Shown: positions 1-10,165 of the stretch, piece after piece | How the letters are laid out: the number at the start of each line of letters is the position of its first letter | Position numbering within the stretch: the first letter of the stretch is position 1 | From: Enterobacter sp. Cy-643 | GTDB lineage: Bacteria > Pseudomonadota > Gammaproteobacteria > Enterobacterales > Enterobacteriaceae | Assembly: GCF_011752815.1 (NCBI RefSeq) | Contig: NZ_VWWV01000003.1 | Location: 310,001-374,000 of the forward strand | Direction: 5' to 3' | Length of the DNA stretch: 64,000 nt | Translations under genes and position numbers: made by a program | Notes under the pieces: generated by a model | Databases searched by the model: none | Told to the model about the DNA's origin: nothing | What the model saw: only the letters and a program-made list of their open reading frames with translations

Positions 1-656
1 GCACCGACAGCTATGGCCGCGATCTGCTTTCTCGTCTGCTTTACGGCACTCGCCCGGCGCTGGGCCTGGTGCTGCTGGTGACCGTCATTACCCTGCCGGT
101 TGGGCTGCTAATTGGCATTCTGTCCGGCTATTACGGCGGCTGGCTGGAGCGTATCCTGATGCGCTTTACCGATGTAGTCATGTCGATGCCGCGCCTGATC
201 CTCGCCTTTGCCTTTGTGGCGATGCTCGGCCCTGGGCTGGTTAACGGTGCCCTGGCGCTGGCGTTGACCACCTGGCCCGCCTATGCCCGCCAGGCAAGAA
301 GTGAAATACAGCGCCTGCGCCATAGCGATTATCTTGCCGCGGCAGAAATGATGGGCATCAAAGGCTTGCGGCTGCTGGTCGGCCATATTCTGCCGCTGTG
401 CCTGCCTTCCGCCATCGTGCGCCTGGCGCTGGATCTGGCCGGGATTATTCTTGCCGCCGCCGGTTTGGGTTTCCTCGGCTTAGGCGCCCGCCCGCCGATG
501 TCCGAATGGGGCGCGATGATTGCCGACGGGATGCAGGTCATTTTCGACCAATGGTGGATTGCCGCCATTCCGGGCACCGCCATTCTGCTGAGCAGCCTGG
601 CGTTTAACCTGCTGGGCGATGGCCTGCGAGACGTGCTGGAGCCGCAACATGACTAA
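1..656 (+). CDS. ABC importer permease, DppC/NikC type (5' truncated)
   Basis: Inner-membrane permease of a peptide/nickel/opine-class ABC importer; its 5' end lies outside the window. The open frame runs from base 3 (T-D-S-Y-G-R-D-L-L-S-R-L-L-Y-G), the segment that in DppC/NikC/OppC proteins precedes the transmembrane core, so about 60-90 N-terminal residues are missing. Several hydrophobic segments follow. The cytoplasmic coupling (EAA-type) loop is visible as residues Y-L-A-A-A-E-M-M-G-I-K-G, followed by H-I-L-P. It overlaps the next ATPase gene by 8 bases, so the three genes form one operon. Substrate cannot be told: no binding protein is in view. Confidence 0.88.
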   Translation, partial: TDSYGRDLLSRLLYGTRPALGLVLLVTVITLPVGLLIGILSGYYGGWLERILMRFTDVVMSMPRLILAFAFVAMLGPGLVNGALALALTTWPAYARQARSEIQRLRHSDYLAAAEMMGIKGLRLLVGHILPLCLPSAIVRLALDLAGIILAAAGLGFLGLGARPPMSEWGAMIADGMQVIFDQWWIAAIPGTAILLSSLAFNLLGDGLRDVLEPQHD

Positions 657-1482
657 CAGAATTACCGTTTCCGGACTGAATATCGACTACCCCGGCAGCC
701 GGGTGGTCAGCAATCTCTCCTTCGCGCTGGGTAATGAACGCCTGGCGCTGGTCGGGGAATCCGGTTCAGGAAAATCCATGACGGCCCGCGCGCTGATGGG
801 CCTGGTGCGTAAACCGGGCAAAGTGAGCGCGGAGCAGCTCAGCGTGATGGGGCACAACCTGCTCGACATGAATGCCCGGAACTGGAACCAGCTGCGCGGC
901 AGTGACATCGCCATGGTGCTGCAGGACCCGCGCTATGCGCTGAACCCGGTCAAAAGCGTGCAGCAGCAAATTGACGAAGCGCTACGCTTGCACCAGAAGC
1001 TGTCCACGGCCGAACGCCGCGATCGCTGCCGCGAACTGATGCAATCCGTTGGCTTACCGGATGCGGTTCTGATGCGTTACCCCGGCGAACTGTCCGGCGG
1101 CATGGGCCAGCGCGTGATGATCGCCATTGCGCTCGCCAATAATCCCAAAGTGCTGATCGCTGACGAACCTACGTCGGCGCTCGACGCCCGCCTGCGCAAC
1201 CAAATCCTTGAGCTGCTGGTGGCGCAGTGCGAACAGCGGCAAATGGCGCTGCTGCTGATAAGCCACGATCTGCCGCTGGTGGCTGAACACTGCCACCGCG
1301 TACTGGTGATGTACCAGGGCCAAAAAGTTGATGAAATGGCCGCAGCCGAGCTGTCACAGGCCACGCATCCTTACACGCGAACGCTCTGGACCTGCCGTCC
1401 AAATGCCGATACCTACGGGCAAATGCTGCCGACGCTGAACCGCAGCGAATTCCAGCCAGGAGAAACCTATGGCGATCGTTAA
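649..1482 (+). CDS. ABC importer ATP-binding protein, DppD/NikD type
   Basis: First of two ATPases energising the peptide/nickel-type importer, 277 residues from the ATG at 649. Walker A is G-E-S-G-S-G-K-S (residues 36-43), the signature is L-S-G-G-M-G-Q-R and Walker B ends L-I-A-D-E-P-T-S-A-L-D, with the switch His in L-I-S-H-D. The family usually has 325-330 residues (Opp/Dpp) or about 254 (NikD); this one is nearer the short NikD/CntD size and lacks the long C-terminal Cys-rich region of DppD. The start overlaps the permease stop and the end overlaps the next ATPase by 14 bases, indicating translational coupling. Confidence 0.9.
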   Translation: MTNRITVSGLNIDYPGSRVVSNLSFALGNERLALVGESGSGKSMTARALMGLVRKPGKVSAEQLSVMGHNLLDMNARNWNQLRGSDIAMVLQDPRYALNPVKSVQQQIDEALRLHQKLSTAERRDRCRELMQSVGLPDAVLMRYPGELSGGMGQRVMIAIALANNPKVLIADEPTSALDARLRNQILELLVAQCEQRQMALLLISHDLPLVAEHCHRVLVMYQGQKVDEMAAAELSQATHPYTRTLWTCRPNADTYGQMLPTLNRSEFQPGETYGDR

Positions 1483-2191
1483 GGTTGATAATCTAAGCGT
1501 GCAGTTTGCCGCCAAAGGTGGGATCAAAACCGCCGTCGCCGGGGCCAGTTTCGCCCTTGAACAGGGCGAAACATTTAGCCTGATTGGCGCTTCTGGCTGC
1601 GGGAAATCCACCATCCTGCGCGTGCTGGCCGGGCTACAGCGTGACTGGAAGGGAGATGTGGAGCTGATGGGCAACCGCATTACGGCAGGGAAACGCTTCC
1701 AGGGCGCGCTGCGTCGCGAAGTGCAGATGGTGTTTCAGGATCCGTATGCCTCGCTGCACCCCAACCACACGATTTGGCGCACGCTGGCCGAGCCGCTGAA
1801 AATCCACGGTGAAAGCGAGATTGAGGCCCGAGTGGCGGAAGCATTAGAGCAGGTCGGCCTGCCGTCCGAGGCGGCAAAACGCTACCCGCACCAGCTTTCC
1901 GGCGGCCAGCGCCAGCGGGTGGCAATTGCCCGTGCGCTGCTGCTGCGTCCCAAAATTCTGCTGCTCGACGAGCCCACTTCCGCGCTGGATATGTCGGTTC
2001 AGGCGGAGATCCTCAACCTGCTCAACCGCCTGAAGCAGCTGCACGGCATGACCTATCTGCTGGTCAGCCACGATGCCGACGTGATTGCGCATATGTCCGA
2101 CCGGGCGGCGTTTATGGCCAACGGGGTGATTGAGCGCAGCTTCGATCGCGCTGCGCTGGTCAACGGGGAACACCGAATGGCACACGCGTAA
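1469..2191 (+). CDS. ABC importer ATP-binding protein, DppF/NikE type
   Basis: Second ATPase of the importer, 240 residues, starting at ATG 1469 behind an AGGAG ribosome-binding site inside the end of the preceding gene. It has Walker A (G-A-S-G-C-G-K-S-T), the signature L-S-G-G-Q-R-Q-R and Walker B with L-L-L-D-E-P-T-S-A-L-D. Like its partner it is short, close to NikE or metallophore CntF proteins rather than DppF, which makes nickel, opine metallophore or small-peptide uptake all possible. The operon ends here: four bases later the convergent cyclase gene ends, with no obvious terminator between them. Confidence 0.9.
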   Translation: MAIVKVDNLSVQFAAKGGIKTAVAGASFALEQGETFSLIGASGCGKSTILRVLAGLQRDWKGDVELMGNRITAGKRFQGALRREVQMVFQDPYASLHPNHTIWRTLAEPLKIHGESEIEARVAEALEQVGLPSEAAKRYPHQLSGGQRQRVAIARALLLRPKILLLDEPTSALDMSVQAEILNLLNRLKQLHGMTYLLVSHDADVIAHMSDRAAFMANGVIERSFDRAALVNGEHRMAHA

Positions 2192-2195
2192 GGCA

Positions 2196-3095
2196 TTACT
2201 CCAGCGTCACCATTTCTTCGTCAGACAAGGCCAGAATACAGCGATTGCGGCCGGTGTTTTTGCCGTAATACATGGCTTTGTCTGCCCGACCAATGGCGCT
2301 GTGCAGGGAGTCATCCGCGCTGACGAGAGTAAGACCCCCGGTCGCCGTCACGCGGATAGTCTGGTCATCTACGCTGACCGGGTGGCTGGCTAAGTGTTGA
2401 CAAATACGCTGCCCGGCCTGCGCCGCCTGTTCCCGGCTGGTCGCTTCCAGCAGCATAATAAACTCCTCGCCGCCAAAGCGATAAATACGCTCTTCGTTCC
2501 GTGTCGCCTCTTTCAGAATAGCGGCAACGTTGCGCAACACATCATCTCCGGCGTTATGCCCCCAGGTGTCATTGATCGTTTTAAACCGGTCAATATCCAT
2601 GATCAGCAAATAAAGGTTGCGCTCCGCACGCGCGCAGCGAGCACGAATCAGCGGAAATTCCTGATACATTAAATGCCGCAGCGGCAGGCCGGTTAAAGCA
2701 TCGTACAAATTACGGTAGGAAAAGAGATACTCTTTATATTGGTCAATGCTGGCAATAAATTTCTGTTGCGCTTCATTGTAATGATTCAGTGATTCTTCGC
2801 TAACCTGCCTGGCGAGAATAGATAACATTAATGCCCGGGCGGCATCATGCATCGCAGTATGGTGCTTATCAATCAGCAGAATCAGCTCCTGATCCAGGCT
2901 TACGCCCTGCAAACGCTGGCCAAGCCAGCGGCTGAAACGGCAGTGCTGGTGGGAATGGGGATCGTTAATTTCTTTATCTGGCTCACCGCCCAGCAGGTTG
3001 AGGCGCAGGCATTTATTTGCCCAGTTATAATGATCGCGGATGGCAATATTCAGCTCTGATAAAGAGCTGTCAATATCCTTTATATTGATAGTCAC
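2196..3095 (-). CDS. Diguanylate cyclase with zinc-binding CZB domain, DgcZ-like
   Basis: Makes cyclic di-GMP from two GTP. The 299-residue protein has an N-terminal chemoreceptor zinc-binding (CZB) domain and a C-terminal GGDEF domain, the same arrangement and length as E. coli DgcZ (YdeH, 296 residues). The zinc ligands known for DgcZ are all at the same positions: His22, Cys52, His79 and His83. The active-site loop G-G-E-E-F is at 208-212, so it should be catalytic. The spacing upstream of it (R-N-E-E) does not give a clean RxxD inhibitory site. In DgcZ zinc represses activity, and the same is inferred here. The gene stands alone, convergent with the ABC operon. Orthology is likely but the neighbourhood is not that of ydeH. 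Confidence 0.88.
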   Translation of the reverse strand: MTINIKDIDSSLSELNIAIRDHYNWANKCLRLNLLGGEPDKEINDPHSHQHCRFSRWLGQRLQGVSLDQELILLIDKHHTAMHDAARALMLSILARQVSEESLNHYNEAQQKFIASIDQYKEYLFSYRNLYDALTGLPLRHLMYQEFPLIRARCARAERNLYLLIMDIDRFKTINDTWGHNAGDDVLRNVAAILKEATRNEERIYRFGGEEFIMLLEATSREQAAQAGQRICQHLASHPVSVDDQTIRVTATGGLTLVSADDSLHSAIGRADKAMYYGKNTGRNRCILALSDEEMVTLE

Positions 3096-3349
3096 GCTAT
3101 GTTCGCCTTGTATTTATCGGGTCAATGAATATCCACCACCTGAAGATAACGAATATCTCTGATTAATTTTCACGACGAACTATAACTTAAACAAATCATA
3201 AATAGATAACGGATATTGAAAACTTTACGATTAGAGAAATTTATTTCCGCAGGTATTTCGCAATAAATAAGCATCCATTAACAATTAAGAAAAATTAAAC
3301 AATAACATACGAAGCTTTTATTTCCTTTCTGCGCCATCGGGAAACATAT

Positions 3350-3366
3350 CGCCCCAAAACGGTGCG
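3350..3366. promoter_or_regulatory. Candidate NtrC enhancer site for patA
   Basis: CGCCCCAAAACGGTGCG matches the NtrC consensus TGCACCAAAATGGTGCA at 13 of 17 positions, including the right half-site GGTGC. It lies about 155 bases upstream of the proposed sigma-54 promoter, a normal enhancer distance. A weaker GCAC half-site occurs near 3450. Nitrogen control of patA (ygjG) is known in E. coli; the site itself is my reading. Confidence 0.6.
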
Positions 3367-3441
3367 TATCTCTTCTCTGGAAGGTAATGTTCACTTGTTC
3401 GGCCTTCAGCATTAAAACACGCAAAATGTCATCTATTGTGA

Positions 3442-4965
<1,524 letters not shown>

Positions 4966-4969
4966 TTGA

Positions 4970-5072
4970 CCCTCACCCCAACCCTCTCCCTAAAAGGGAG
5001 AGGGTGTTTTCGGTGTCTGCAGCCCCTTGTTTTGTCCCCTCGCCCCTTTGGGAAGAGGGCCAGGGTGAGGGG
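4970..5072. repeat. GC-rich CCCTCTCCC-type intergenic repeat element
   Basis: About 103 bases bounded by inverted ends (CCCTCACCC ... GGGTGAGGG). It contains a strong hairpin (CCCTCTCCCT-AAA-AGGGAGAGGG) followed by a second arm CCCCTCGCCCC/GGAAGAGGGCC. It fills the convergent gap between patA and lsrG and may also end transcription. Related sequence occurs at 8006-8220 and 20444-20538. Confidence 0.75.
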
Positions 5073-5077
5073 CAAGC

Positions 5078-5368
5078 CTACGGCAACAGCCCAATAAAGC
5101 TCTGCTTCTTACGCGGCTCAGACATCATCTCATCCAGCTTCTCAACGCAGGCGAGATAGTGCGGGGTCTTCTTGTGCGCCAGCACCGCGGCTTCATCCTG
5201 ATAAGCCTCGTAGATATAAAATCGCGTTGAAACCTCCGGGTCCTGCAGCACATCAAAGCGTAAGTTGCCGGGCTCTTTGATGGCGCCTTCGTGATTCGCC
5301 CGAAACACGTCCAGAAACTCGTCGACGCGTTCAGGCTTAATGTTGATCTCCACCAGCGTGACGTTCAT
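5078..5368 (-). CDS. lsrG: (4S)-4-hydroxy-5-phosphonooxypentane-2,3-dione isomerase
   Basis: Acts on phospho-AI-2 (P-DPD) made by LsrK, isomerising it to the substrate of LsrF. The 96-residue protein has the antibiotic-biosynthesis monooxygenase (ABM) ferredoxin-like fold signature of Lsr[12 protein letters not shown] at the start and the conserved [12 protein letters not shown] and H-K-K-T-P-H-Y segments. Its ATG overlaps the lsrF stop by four bases (5365-5368), so it is coupled to lsrF as in E. coli, where the pair closes the lsrACDBFG operon. Here no transporter genes precede it. Confidence 0.93.
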   Translation of the reverse strand: MNVTLVEINIKPERVDEFLDVFRANHEGAIKEPGNLRFDVLQDPEVSTRFYIYEAYQDEAAVLAHKKTPHYLACVEKLDEMMSEPRKKQSFIGLLP

Positions 5369-6255
5369 GCCTTACCTCCCTGGTGTTTGGCTTCCAGCCA
5401 GAACTGATAAGCCTCGCGGGCTGACACATTCTCGTGCACCACCTTCTTCACCGCCTGCAGCATCGCCAGTGGCGCTTCAGACTGGAAGATGTTGCGCCCC
5501 ATATCCACACCGGATGCGCCCTGGTCTATCGCCTTAAAGCACATCTCCAGCGCCTCCTGCTCGGGCAGTTTTTTTCCTCCGGCGATAACGATCGGCACCG
5601 GGCAGCTGGCGGCGACTTTCTCAAAACCTTCCTCAACGAAGTAGGTTTTTACAAACTGTGCCCCAAGCTCAGCGGCAATGCGGCTAGACAGCGAGAAGTA
5701 GCGCGCGTCACGGGCCATCTCTTTGCCCACGCCGGTAACCGCCAGCGTAGGAATGCCGTAGCGCGTTCCCTCGTCCACCAGCTTGATGATGTTGTTGATC
5801 GACTGGTGTTCATACTCGCTGCCGATATAAATCTGCGCGGCCACCGCACAGGCGTTGAGGCGCAAAGCATCCTCCATCGTCACGGCGACGCTTTCACGTG
5901 AGAGTTCGCTGAGGATCGAATTACCGCCGGAGGCGCGCAGTACCACGGGCTTGTTGGTCGCCGGCGGGACGACGCTGCGCAGAATGCCACGAGTGCACAT
6001 CAGCACGTCAGTTTCAGGGAACAGCGGCGCGATAGAAAGGTCAATGCGTTCCAGCCCGGTAGTCGGCCCCTGAAAATAACCGTGGTCGAAAGCCAACATC
6101 ACGGTGCGCCCGGTGCCGGGGTTAAAAATCCTCGCCAGCCGCGACTGCATGCCCCAGTCCAGCGCCCCGCTTCCTTTCAGGTAAAACGCCCGGTTTTCCT
6201 GCGGCTGGCCAATACCGAAGTCTTTTCCATCTTTAATATCATCCAGATCTGCCAT
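5365..6255 (-). CDS. lsrF: 3-hydroxy-5-phosphonooxypentane-2,4-dione thiolase
   Basis: Last step of AI-2 breakdown, giving dihydroxyacetone phosphate and acetyl-CoA from phosphorylated AI-2. The 296-residue protein is a class I aldolase-like TIM barrel aligned along its length with E. coli LsrF (291 residues); the catalytic lysine falls at Lys203 in [11 protein letters not shown] start it at ATG 6255 ([13 protein letters not shown]) behind a GGGAGAG site; the open frame extends 15 codons further upstream without homology. It is transcribed divergently from lsrK across 169 bases that must hold both promoters. I saw no convincing CRP site there. Confidence 0.94.
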   Translation of the reverse strand: MADLDDIKDGKDFGIGQPQENRAFYLKGSGALDWGMQSRLARIFNPGTGRTVMLAFDHGYFQGPTTGLERIDLSIAPLFPETDVLMCTRGILRSVVPPATNKPVVLRASGGNSILSELSRESVAVTMEDALRLNACAVAAQIYIGSEYEHQSINNIIKLVDEGTRYGIPTLAVTGVGKEMARDARYFSLSSRIAAELGAQFVKTYFVEEGFEKVAASCPVPIVIAGGKKLPEQEALEMCFKAIDQGASGVDMGRNIFQSEAPLAMLQAVKKVVHENVSAREAYQFWLEAKHQGGKA

Positions 6256-6424
6256 CAAGTTCTCTCCCGGATCCATCAGTGAATAAGAGATAGTGTTCAA
6301 AAACTTAGTCAGGGATCGCCCATCGCAACCGTGCAGCGATCACAAAACATCCAAATAGATCGCCCAGATCTTCCGCGATGGATAAGAGTTTATTTATTGA
6401 ACGAGCGACGGAAGAGGTCTGTGA

Positions 6425-8005
6425 ATGAGTTATCTACTTGCACTGGACGCCGGAACGGGCAGTATCCGCGCCGTGATCTTCGATACTTCTGGCCAGCAAA
6501 TAGCCGTTGGCCAGGCAGAATGGAAGCATCTAAGCGTAGCCGACGTGCCGGGATCGATGGAGTTCGATCTCACCGTTAACTGGCAGCTCGCCTGTCGCTG
6601 CATCCGCGAGGCCCTGCACAAGGCTAACCTCTCCTCTTCGGCGATTAGCGCCGTTGCCTGCTGTTCTATGCGGGAAGGGATTGTGCTGTACGATCGCCAC
6701 GGCGAGCCTATCTGGGCCTGCGCAAACGTGGATGCTCGCGCCAGCCGCGAAGTCAGCGAGCTGAAAGAGATCCACGACTTCCAGTTTGAGTCCGAAGTGT
6801 ACCAGGTTTCAGGCCAGACGCTGGCGCTGAGCGCCATGCCGCGCCTGCTTTGGCTGGCGCACCATCGCCCGGATATCTACCGCAAAGCCGCCACCATCAC
6901 CATGATCAGCGACTGGCTGGCGGCCAAACTCTCCGGTGAACTGGCAGTTGACCCGTCTAACGCCGGTACGACCGGGATGTTGGATCTATCGACCCGCGAC
7001 TGGCGGCCTGCTCTGCTGGATATGGCGGGATTACGTGCCGACATTCTTTCTCCCGTCAAAGAAACCGGCAGCGTGCTGGGCGGCATAACTTCGCAGGCAG
7101 CCGAAGAAAGCGGGTTGCTAAAAGGCACGCCGGTGGTAATGGGCGGCGGCGACGTCCAGCTTGGCTGCCTGGGACTGGGTATCGTCAGGGCCGGGCAGAC
7201 GGCGGTGCTGGGCGGCACATTCTGGCAGCAGGTGGTAAATCTGCCGGCCATCAAAACCGACCCCGACATGAACATCCGCATTAACCCACACGTCATCCAC
7301 AATATGGTGCAGGCGGAGTCCATTAGCTTCTTCACCGGCCTGACGATGCGCTGGTTCCGGGACGCCTTCTGCGCGGAAGAAAAGCTGCTGGCCGACCGCC
7401 TCGGCGTGGATACCTATGCGCTGATGGAAGAGATGGCGGGCCGCGTGCCCGCGGGATCCTACGGAGTGATGCCCATTTTTTCTGATGCCATGCATTTCAA
7501 GCAGTGGTATCACGCCGCGCCGTCGTTCATTAACCTTTCCATTGACCCCGAGAAGTGCAACAAAGCGACGTTGTTCCGCGCCTTAGAGGAGAACGCGGCG
7601 ATTGTCTCCGCCTGTAACCTGGAGCAAATTTCCGGCTTTTCTGGCGTGAAGTTCGACTCGCTCGTCTTCGCCGGGGGAGGTTCAAAAGGCGCGCTGTGGA
7701 GCCAAATCCTGAGCGATGTCACCGGCCTGCCGGTGCGCGTGCCGGTGGTCAAAGAGGCCACAGCGCTGGGCTGCGCCATCGCCGCTGGCGTAGGCGCCGG
7801 GCTTTTCGATTCGCTGGCCAATACCGGCGAGCGTCTGGTGCAGTGGCAGCGGGAGTTCACGCCAAACCCGGCGCACCGCGAGCTTTACGACGAGATGAAG
7901 CGCAAGTGGCAAAAAGTGTATGCCGACCAGTTAACGCTGGTGGACCACGGCCTGACGACGTCGATGTGGCAGGCGCCAGGGCTTGCGCCGAGGGTGGCAG
8001 GGTAA
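6425..8005 (+). CDS. lsrK: Autoinducer-2 kinase
   Basis: FGGY-family kinase that phosphorylates imported AI-2 (DPD) in the cytoplasm, trapping it and making the LsrR inducer. The 526-residue protein aligns throughout with E. coli LsrK, beginning [16 protein letters not shown] (phosphate-binding loop) and containing [20 protein letters not shown] and the late ATP-site motif F-A-G-G-G-S-K-G. In E. coli lsrK sits beside lsrR, opposite lsrACDBFG; here it is directly opposite lsrFG. Either the transporter and repressor lie elsewhere or this strain keeps only the processing enzymes. A repeat cluster follows its stop. Confidence 0.96.
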   Translation: MSYLLALDAGTGSIRAVIFDTSGQQIAVGQAEWKHLSVADVPGSMEFDLTVNWQLACRCIREALHKANLSSSAISAVACCSMREGIVLYDRHGEPIWACANVDARASREVSELKEIHDFQFESEVYQVSGQTLALSAMPRLLWLAHHRPDIYRKAATITMISDWLAAKLSGELAVDPSNAGTTGMLDLSTRDWRPALLDMAGLRADILSPVKETGSVLGGITSQAAEESGLLKGTPVVMGGGDVQLGCLGLGIVRAGQTAVLGGTFWQQVVNLPAIKTDPDMNIRINPHVIHNMVQAESISFFTGLTMRWFRDAFCAEEKLLADRLGVDTYALMEEMAGRVPAGSYGVMPIFSDAMHFKQWYHAAPSFINLSIDPEKCNKATLFRALEENAAIVSACNLEQISGFSGVKFDSLVFAGGGSKGALWSQILSDVTGLPVRVPVVKEATALGCAIAAGVGAGLFDSLANTGERLVQWQREFTPNPAHRELYDEMKRKWQKVYADQLTLVDHGLTTSMWQAPGLAPRVAG

Positions 8006-8220
8006 CTTCCCCCCTCTCCCCCGGCCCTCTCCCCAGAGGGGCGAGGGGGAAAACAAACAACGCAGAATAATTTCATCCCCCTCACCCCAGAGGGACGAGG
8101 GGGAAACAAACAACGCAGAATAATTTCATCCCCTCACCCCAGAGGGACGAGGGGGAAACAAACAGCGTAGGATATTTTTATCCCCTCTCCCTTCCAGGGA
8201 GAGGGTTAGGGTGAGGGTAA
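8006..8220. repeat. CCCTCTCCC-type repeat cluster with 53-base tandem units
   Basis: Downstream of lsrK, a unit containing AAACAAACAACGCAGAATAA and CCCCAGAGGGACGAGGGGG is repeated in tandem: copies start near 8051, 8104 and 8156 (spacing 53 and 52 bases), the third diverged. The cluster ends with a hairpin CCCTCTCCC...GGGAGAGGG and GGGTGAGGG, the same building blocks as the elements at 4970 and 20444. The units abut without unique spacers, so this is not a CRISPR array. Confidence 0.75.
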
Positions 8221-8359
8221 AAAAGCCACTTTGTATCACACTGTATCTGCAACACCGGCAGATACGCCGCCATGCAAAAAAGGCGGTTTGAAAAACACAC
8301 CGCCTACAATCTCGTGATGTGATAACCGAACATTTTCTAATGGCTTTGGAGAAAACATC
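8221..8359 (+). promoter_or_regulatory. Upstream region of the hydrolase gene, with candidate operator and hairpins
   Basis: With the preceding repeat cluster this makes a 354-base gene-free stretch. It holds a phased direct repeat TGTATC-N4-TGTATC (8232-8247), a hairpin GTATCTGC/GCAGATAC (8243-8265) and a second hairpin AGGCGGT/ACCGCCT (8281-8305) with no T-tract. The direct repeat begins 128 bases before the hydrolase ATG; a matching repeat lies 127 bases before dipZ. Confidence 0.5.
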
Positions 8360-9343
8360 ATGTTCAACAAACTGACCCTGTCTGCGCTGATTGCCCCTCT
8401 TTCTCTCTCGGTCGTCTTCGCCTGCCAGGCGGAAGCCGCGGGCTTTGATGCCGGACAAATAAAACAGATTAACGCGGGCGTGCTGAACGTCGGCTATGTC
8501 GATCTCGGCCCAAAAGACGGGCAGCCGGTAATTCTGCTGCACGGCTGGCCCTACGACATCAACAGCTTTGATACGGTAGCGCCTGAGCTGGCAAAACAGG
8601 GTTACCGGGTTATCGTGCCAAATCTACGCGGCTTTGGCAGCACCCGGTTCCTTTCCCCTTCCACGCCCCGCAACGGTGAACCTGCGGCGCTGGCTCAGGA
8701 TACCGTTGCGCTAATGGATGCGTTGCATATCAAACAGGCCATTTTCGCTGGCTACGACTGGGGCGCACGTACGGCGGATATCGTGGCGGCGCTGCACCCT
8801 GAACGGGTGAAAGCGCTGGTGTCGGTCAGCGGCTATCTGATTAGCAGCCAGGAAGCAGGGAAAAAACCGCTGCCGCCGCAGGCCGAGCTGCAGTGGTGGT
8901 ATCAATTTTATTTCGCCACTCCACGCGGCGCGGCAGGCTATGAGAAAAACACCCATGACTTCGCCAGACTGATCTGGCAGCAGGCTTCGCCGGGCTGGAA
9001 GTTCAGCGATGAAACCTTTAACACCAGCGCCAAATCGCTGGATAACCCGGACCATGTCGCTATTACGCTCAGCAATTATCGCTGGCGCCAGGGGCTGGAA
9101 AACGGCGAGCAGAAGTACGCGGCTGATGAGAAAAAGCTGGCTGCGCTGCCGAATATCACCGTGCCAACCATCACCATTGAAGGCGACAACAATGGCGCAC
9201 CACATCCTGCACCGGCGGCCTATGCGGCGAAATTTACCGGCAAATATGAACACCGAACCTTCAGTGGAAACATCGGCCATAACCCACCGCAAGAAGCGCC
9301 AGAGGCGTTTGTGAAGGCAGTGGTAGATGCCGGTAAGTTGTAG
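8360..9343 (+). CDS. Exported alpha/beta-hydrolase, epoxide-hydrolase type
   Basis: The 327-residue protein has an N-terminal signal peptide (hydrophobic residues 5-20, likely cleavage after A-E-A near residue 26), so it should act in the periplasm. The fold shows the oxyanion motif H-G-W-P (61-64), a nucleophile elbow G-Y-D-W-G-A with Asp133, and a C-terminal His307 in G-N-I-G-H-N-P-P. An Asp nucleophile and HGWP point to epoxide hydrolases or haloalkane dehalogenases rather than serine esterases. The substrate is unknown. It precedes a two-component system and shares a putative operator with dipZ beyond that system, so these genes may answer one signal. Confidence 0.85.
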   Translation: MFNKLTLSALIAPLSLSVVFACQAEAAGFDAGQIKQINAGVLNVGYVDLGPKDGQPVILLHGWPYDINSFDTVAPELAKQGYRVIVPNLRGFGSTRFLSPSTPRNGEPAALAQDTVALMDALHIKQAIFAGYDWGARTADIVAALHPERVKALVSVSGYLISSQEAGKKPLPPQAELQWWYQFYFATPRGAAGYEKNTHDFARLIWQQASPGWKFSDETFNTSAKSLDNPDHVAITLSNYRWRQGLENGEQKYAADEKKLAALPNITVPTITIEGDNNGAPHPAPAAYAAKFTGKYEHRTFSGNIGHNPPQEAPEAFVKAVVDAGKL

Positions 9344-9358
9344 TAAAAAAAAGAAAAA

Positions 9359-9386
9359 CATAGCCGTTCACTATCGGGCGGCTATG
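9359..9386. terminator. Hairpin after the hydrolase gene
   Basis: CATAGCCG and CGGCTATG form an 8-base stem around a 12-base loop, with an A-rich tract before it and CTAGTTTTAG after it. It could terminate in either direction and separates the hydrolase gene from the response regulator gene. Confidence 0.5.
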
Positions 9387-9424
9387 CTAGTTTTAGCCTT
9401 CACTTTTAGCGCCGGGAGCCCCAA

Positions 9425-10165
9425 GTGGAACATATCGATCATATTCTCGTGGTGGACGACGACCGCGACATTCGCGAGCTCATCGTCAGCTATCTGGAAA
9501 AATCCGGCTACCGGGCCAGCGGCGCGGCCAACGGCAAAGAGATGCGTTCCGTTCTGGATAAGCAGCACGTCGATTTAGTCGTGCTGGACGTGATGATGCC
9601 CGGCGACGACGGGCTGACGCTCTGCCGCCAGCTGCGCAGCGATAAGCACAAAGATCTGCCTATTTTAATGCTGACCGCCAGAAATGAAGACAGTGACCGG
9701 ATCCTCGGCCTCGAAATGGGCGCGGACGACTACGTGGTAAAACCTTTTGTCGCCCGCGAACTGCTGGCGCGGATCAAGGCGATCCTTCGTCGCTTCCGCG
9801 CGCTCCCGCCCAATCTGCAGGTGACCGAAGCGGGCAGGATCATCGCTTTTGGCGAGTGGCAGCTTGATACTTCGGCCCGGCATCTGATTGATTTACAAGG
9901 TACGATCGTCGCCCTGAGCGGGGCGGAATATCGCCTGCTGCGCGTGTTTTTGGATCATCCACAGCGGGTGCTGACGCGCGATCAGCTGCTGAACCTGACG
10001 CAGGGCCGCGACGCCGAGCTGTTTGAGCGCTCGATCGATTTACTGGTCAGCCGCGTTCGCCAGCGGCTGAACGAAGATGCCCGCACACCGGCCTATATCA
10101 AAACCGTACGTAGCGAAGGCTATGTGCTTTCCGTTCCCGTGACGATCGTCGAGGCGCGAGAATGA
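9425..10165 (+). CDS. OmpR-family response regulator
   Basis: DNA-binding response regulator of 246 residues with an N-terminal receiver (acidic cluster D-D-D at 11-13, phosphoacceptor Asp55 in V-L-D-V-M-M-P-G, conserved Lys in Y-V-V-K-P-F) and a C-terminal OmpR/PhoB winged helix. I take the GTG at 9425, which gives the usual N-terminus M-E-H-I-D-H-I-L-V-V-D-D-D and has GGAG upstream; the next ATG would cut into the receiver. The stop overlaps the kinase ATG by four bases. Phased direct repeats before the hydrolase and dipZ genes are candidate binding sites. I cannot assign the stimulus. Confidence 0.9.
   Translation: MEHIDHILVVDDDRDIRELIVSYLEKSGYRASGAANGKEMRSVLDKQHVDLVVLDVMMPGDDGLTLCRQLRSDKHKDLPILMLTARNEDSDRILGLEMGADDYVVKPFVARELLARIKAILRRFRALPPNLQVTEAGRIIAFGEWQLDTSARHLIDLQGTIVALSGAEYRLLRVFLDHPQRVLTRDQLLNLTQGRDAELFERSIDLLVSRVRQRLNEDARTPAYIKTVRSEGYVLSVPVTIVEARE

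Noticed and set aside
6301-6424. CRP site between lsrF and lsrK
   Set aside because: GTGCAGCGATCACA has half-site similarity but the spacer is one base too short.
8051-8178. Possible CRISPR array
   Set aside because: The 53-base units abut without unique spacers and only three copies exist; they belong to the CCCTCTCCC-type repeat.
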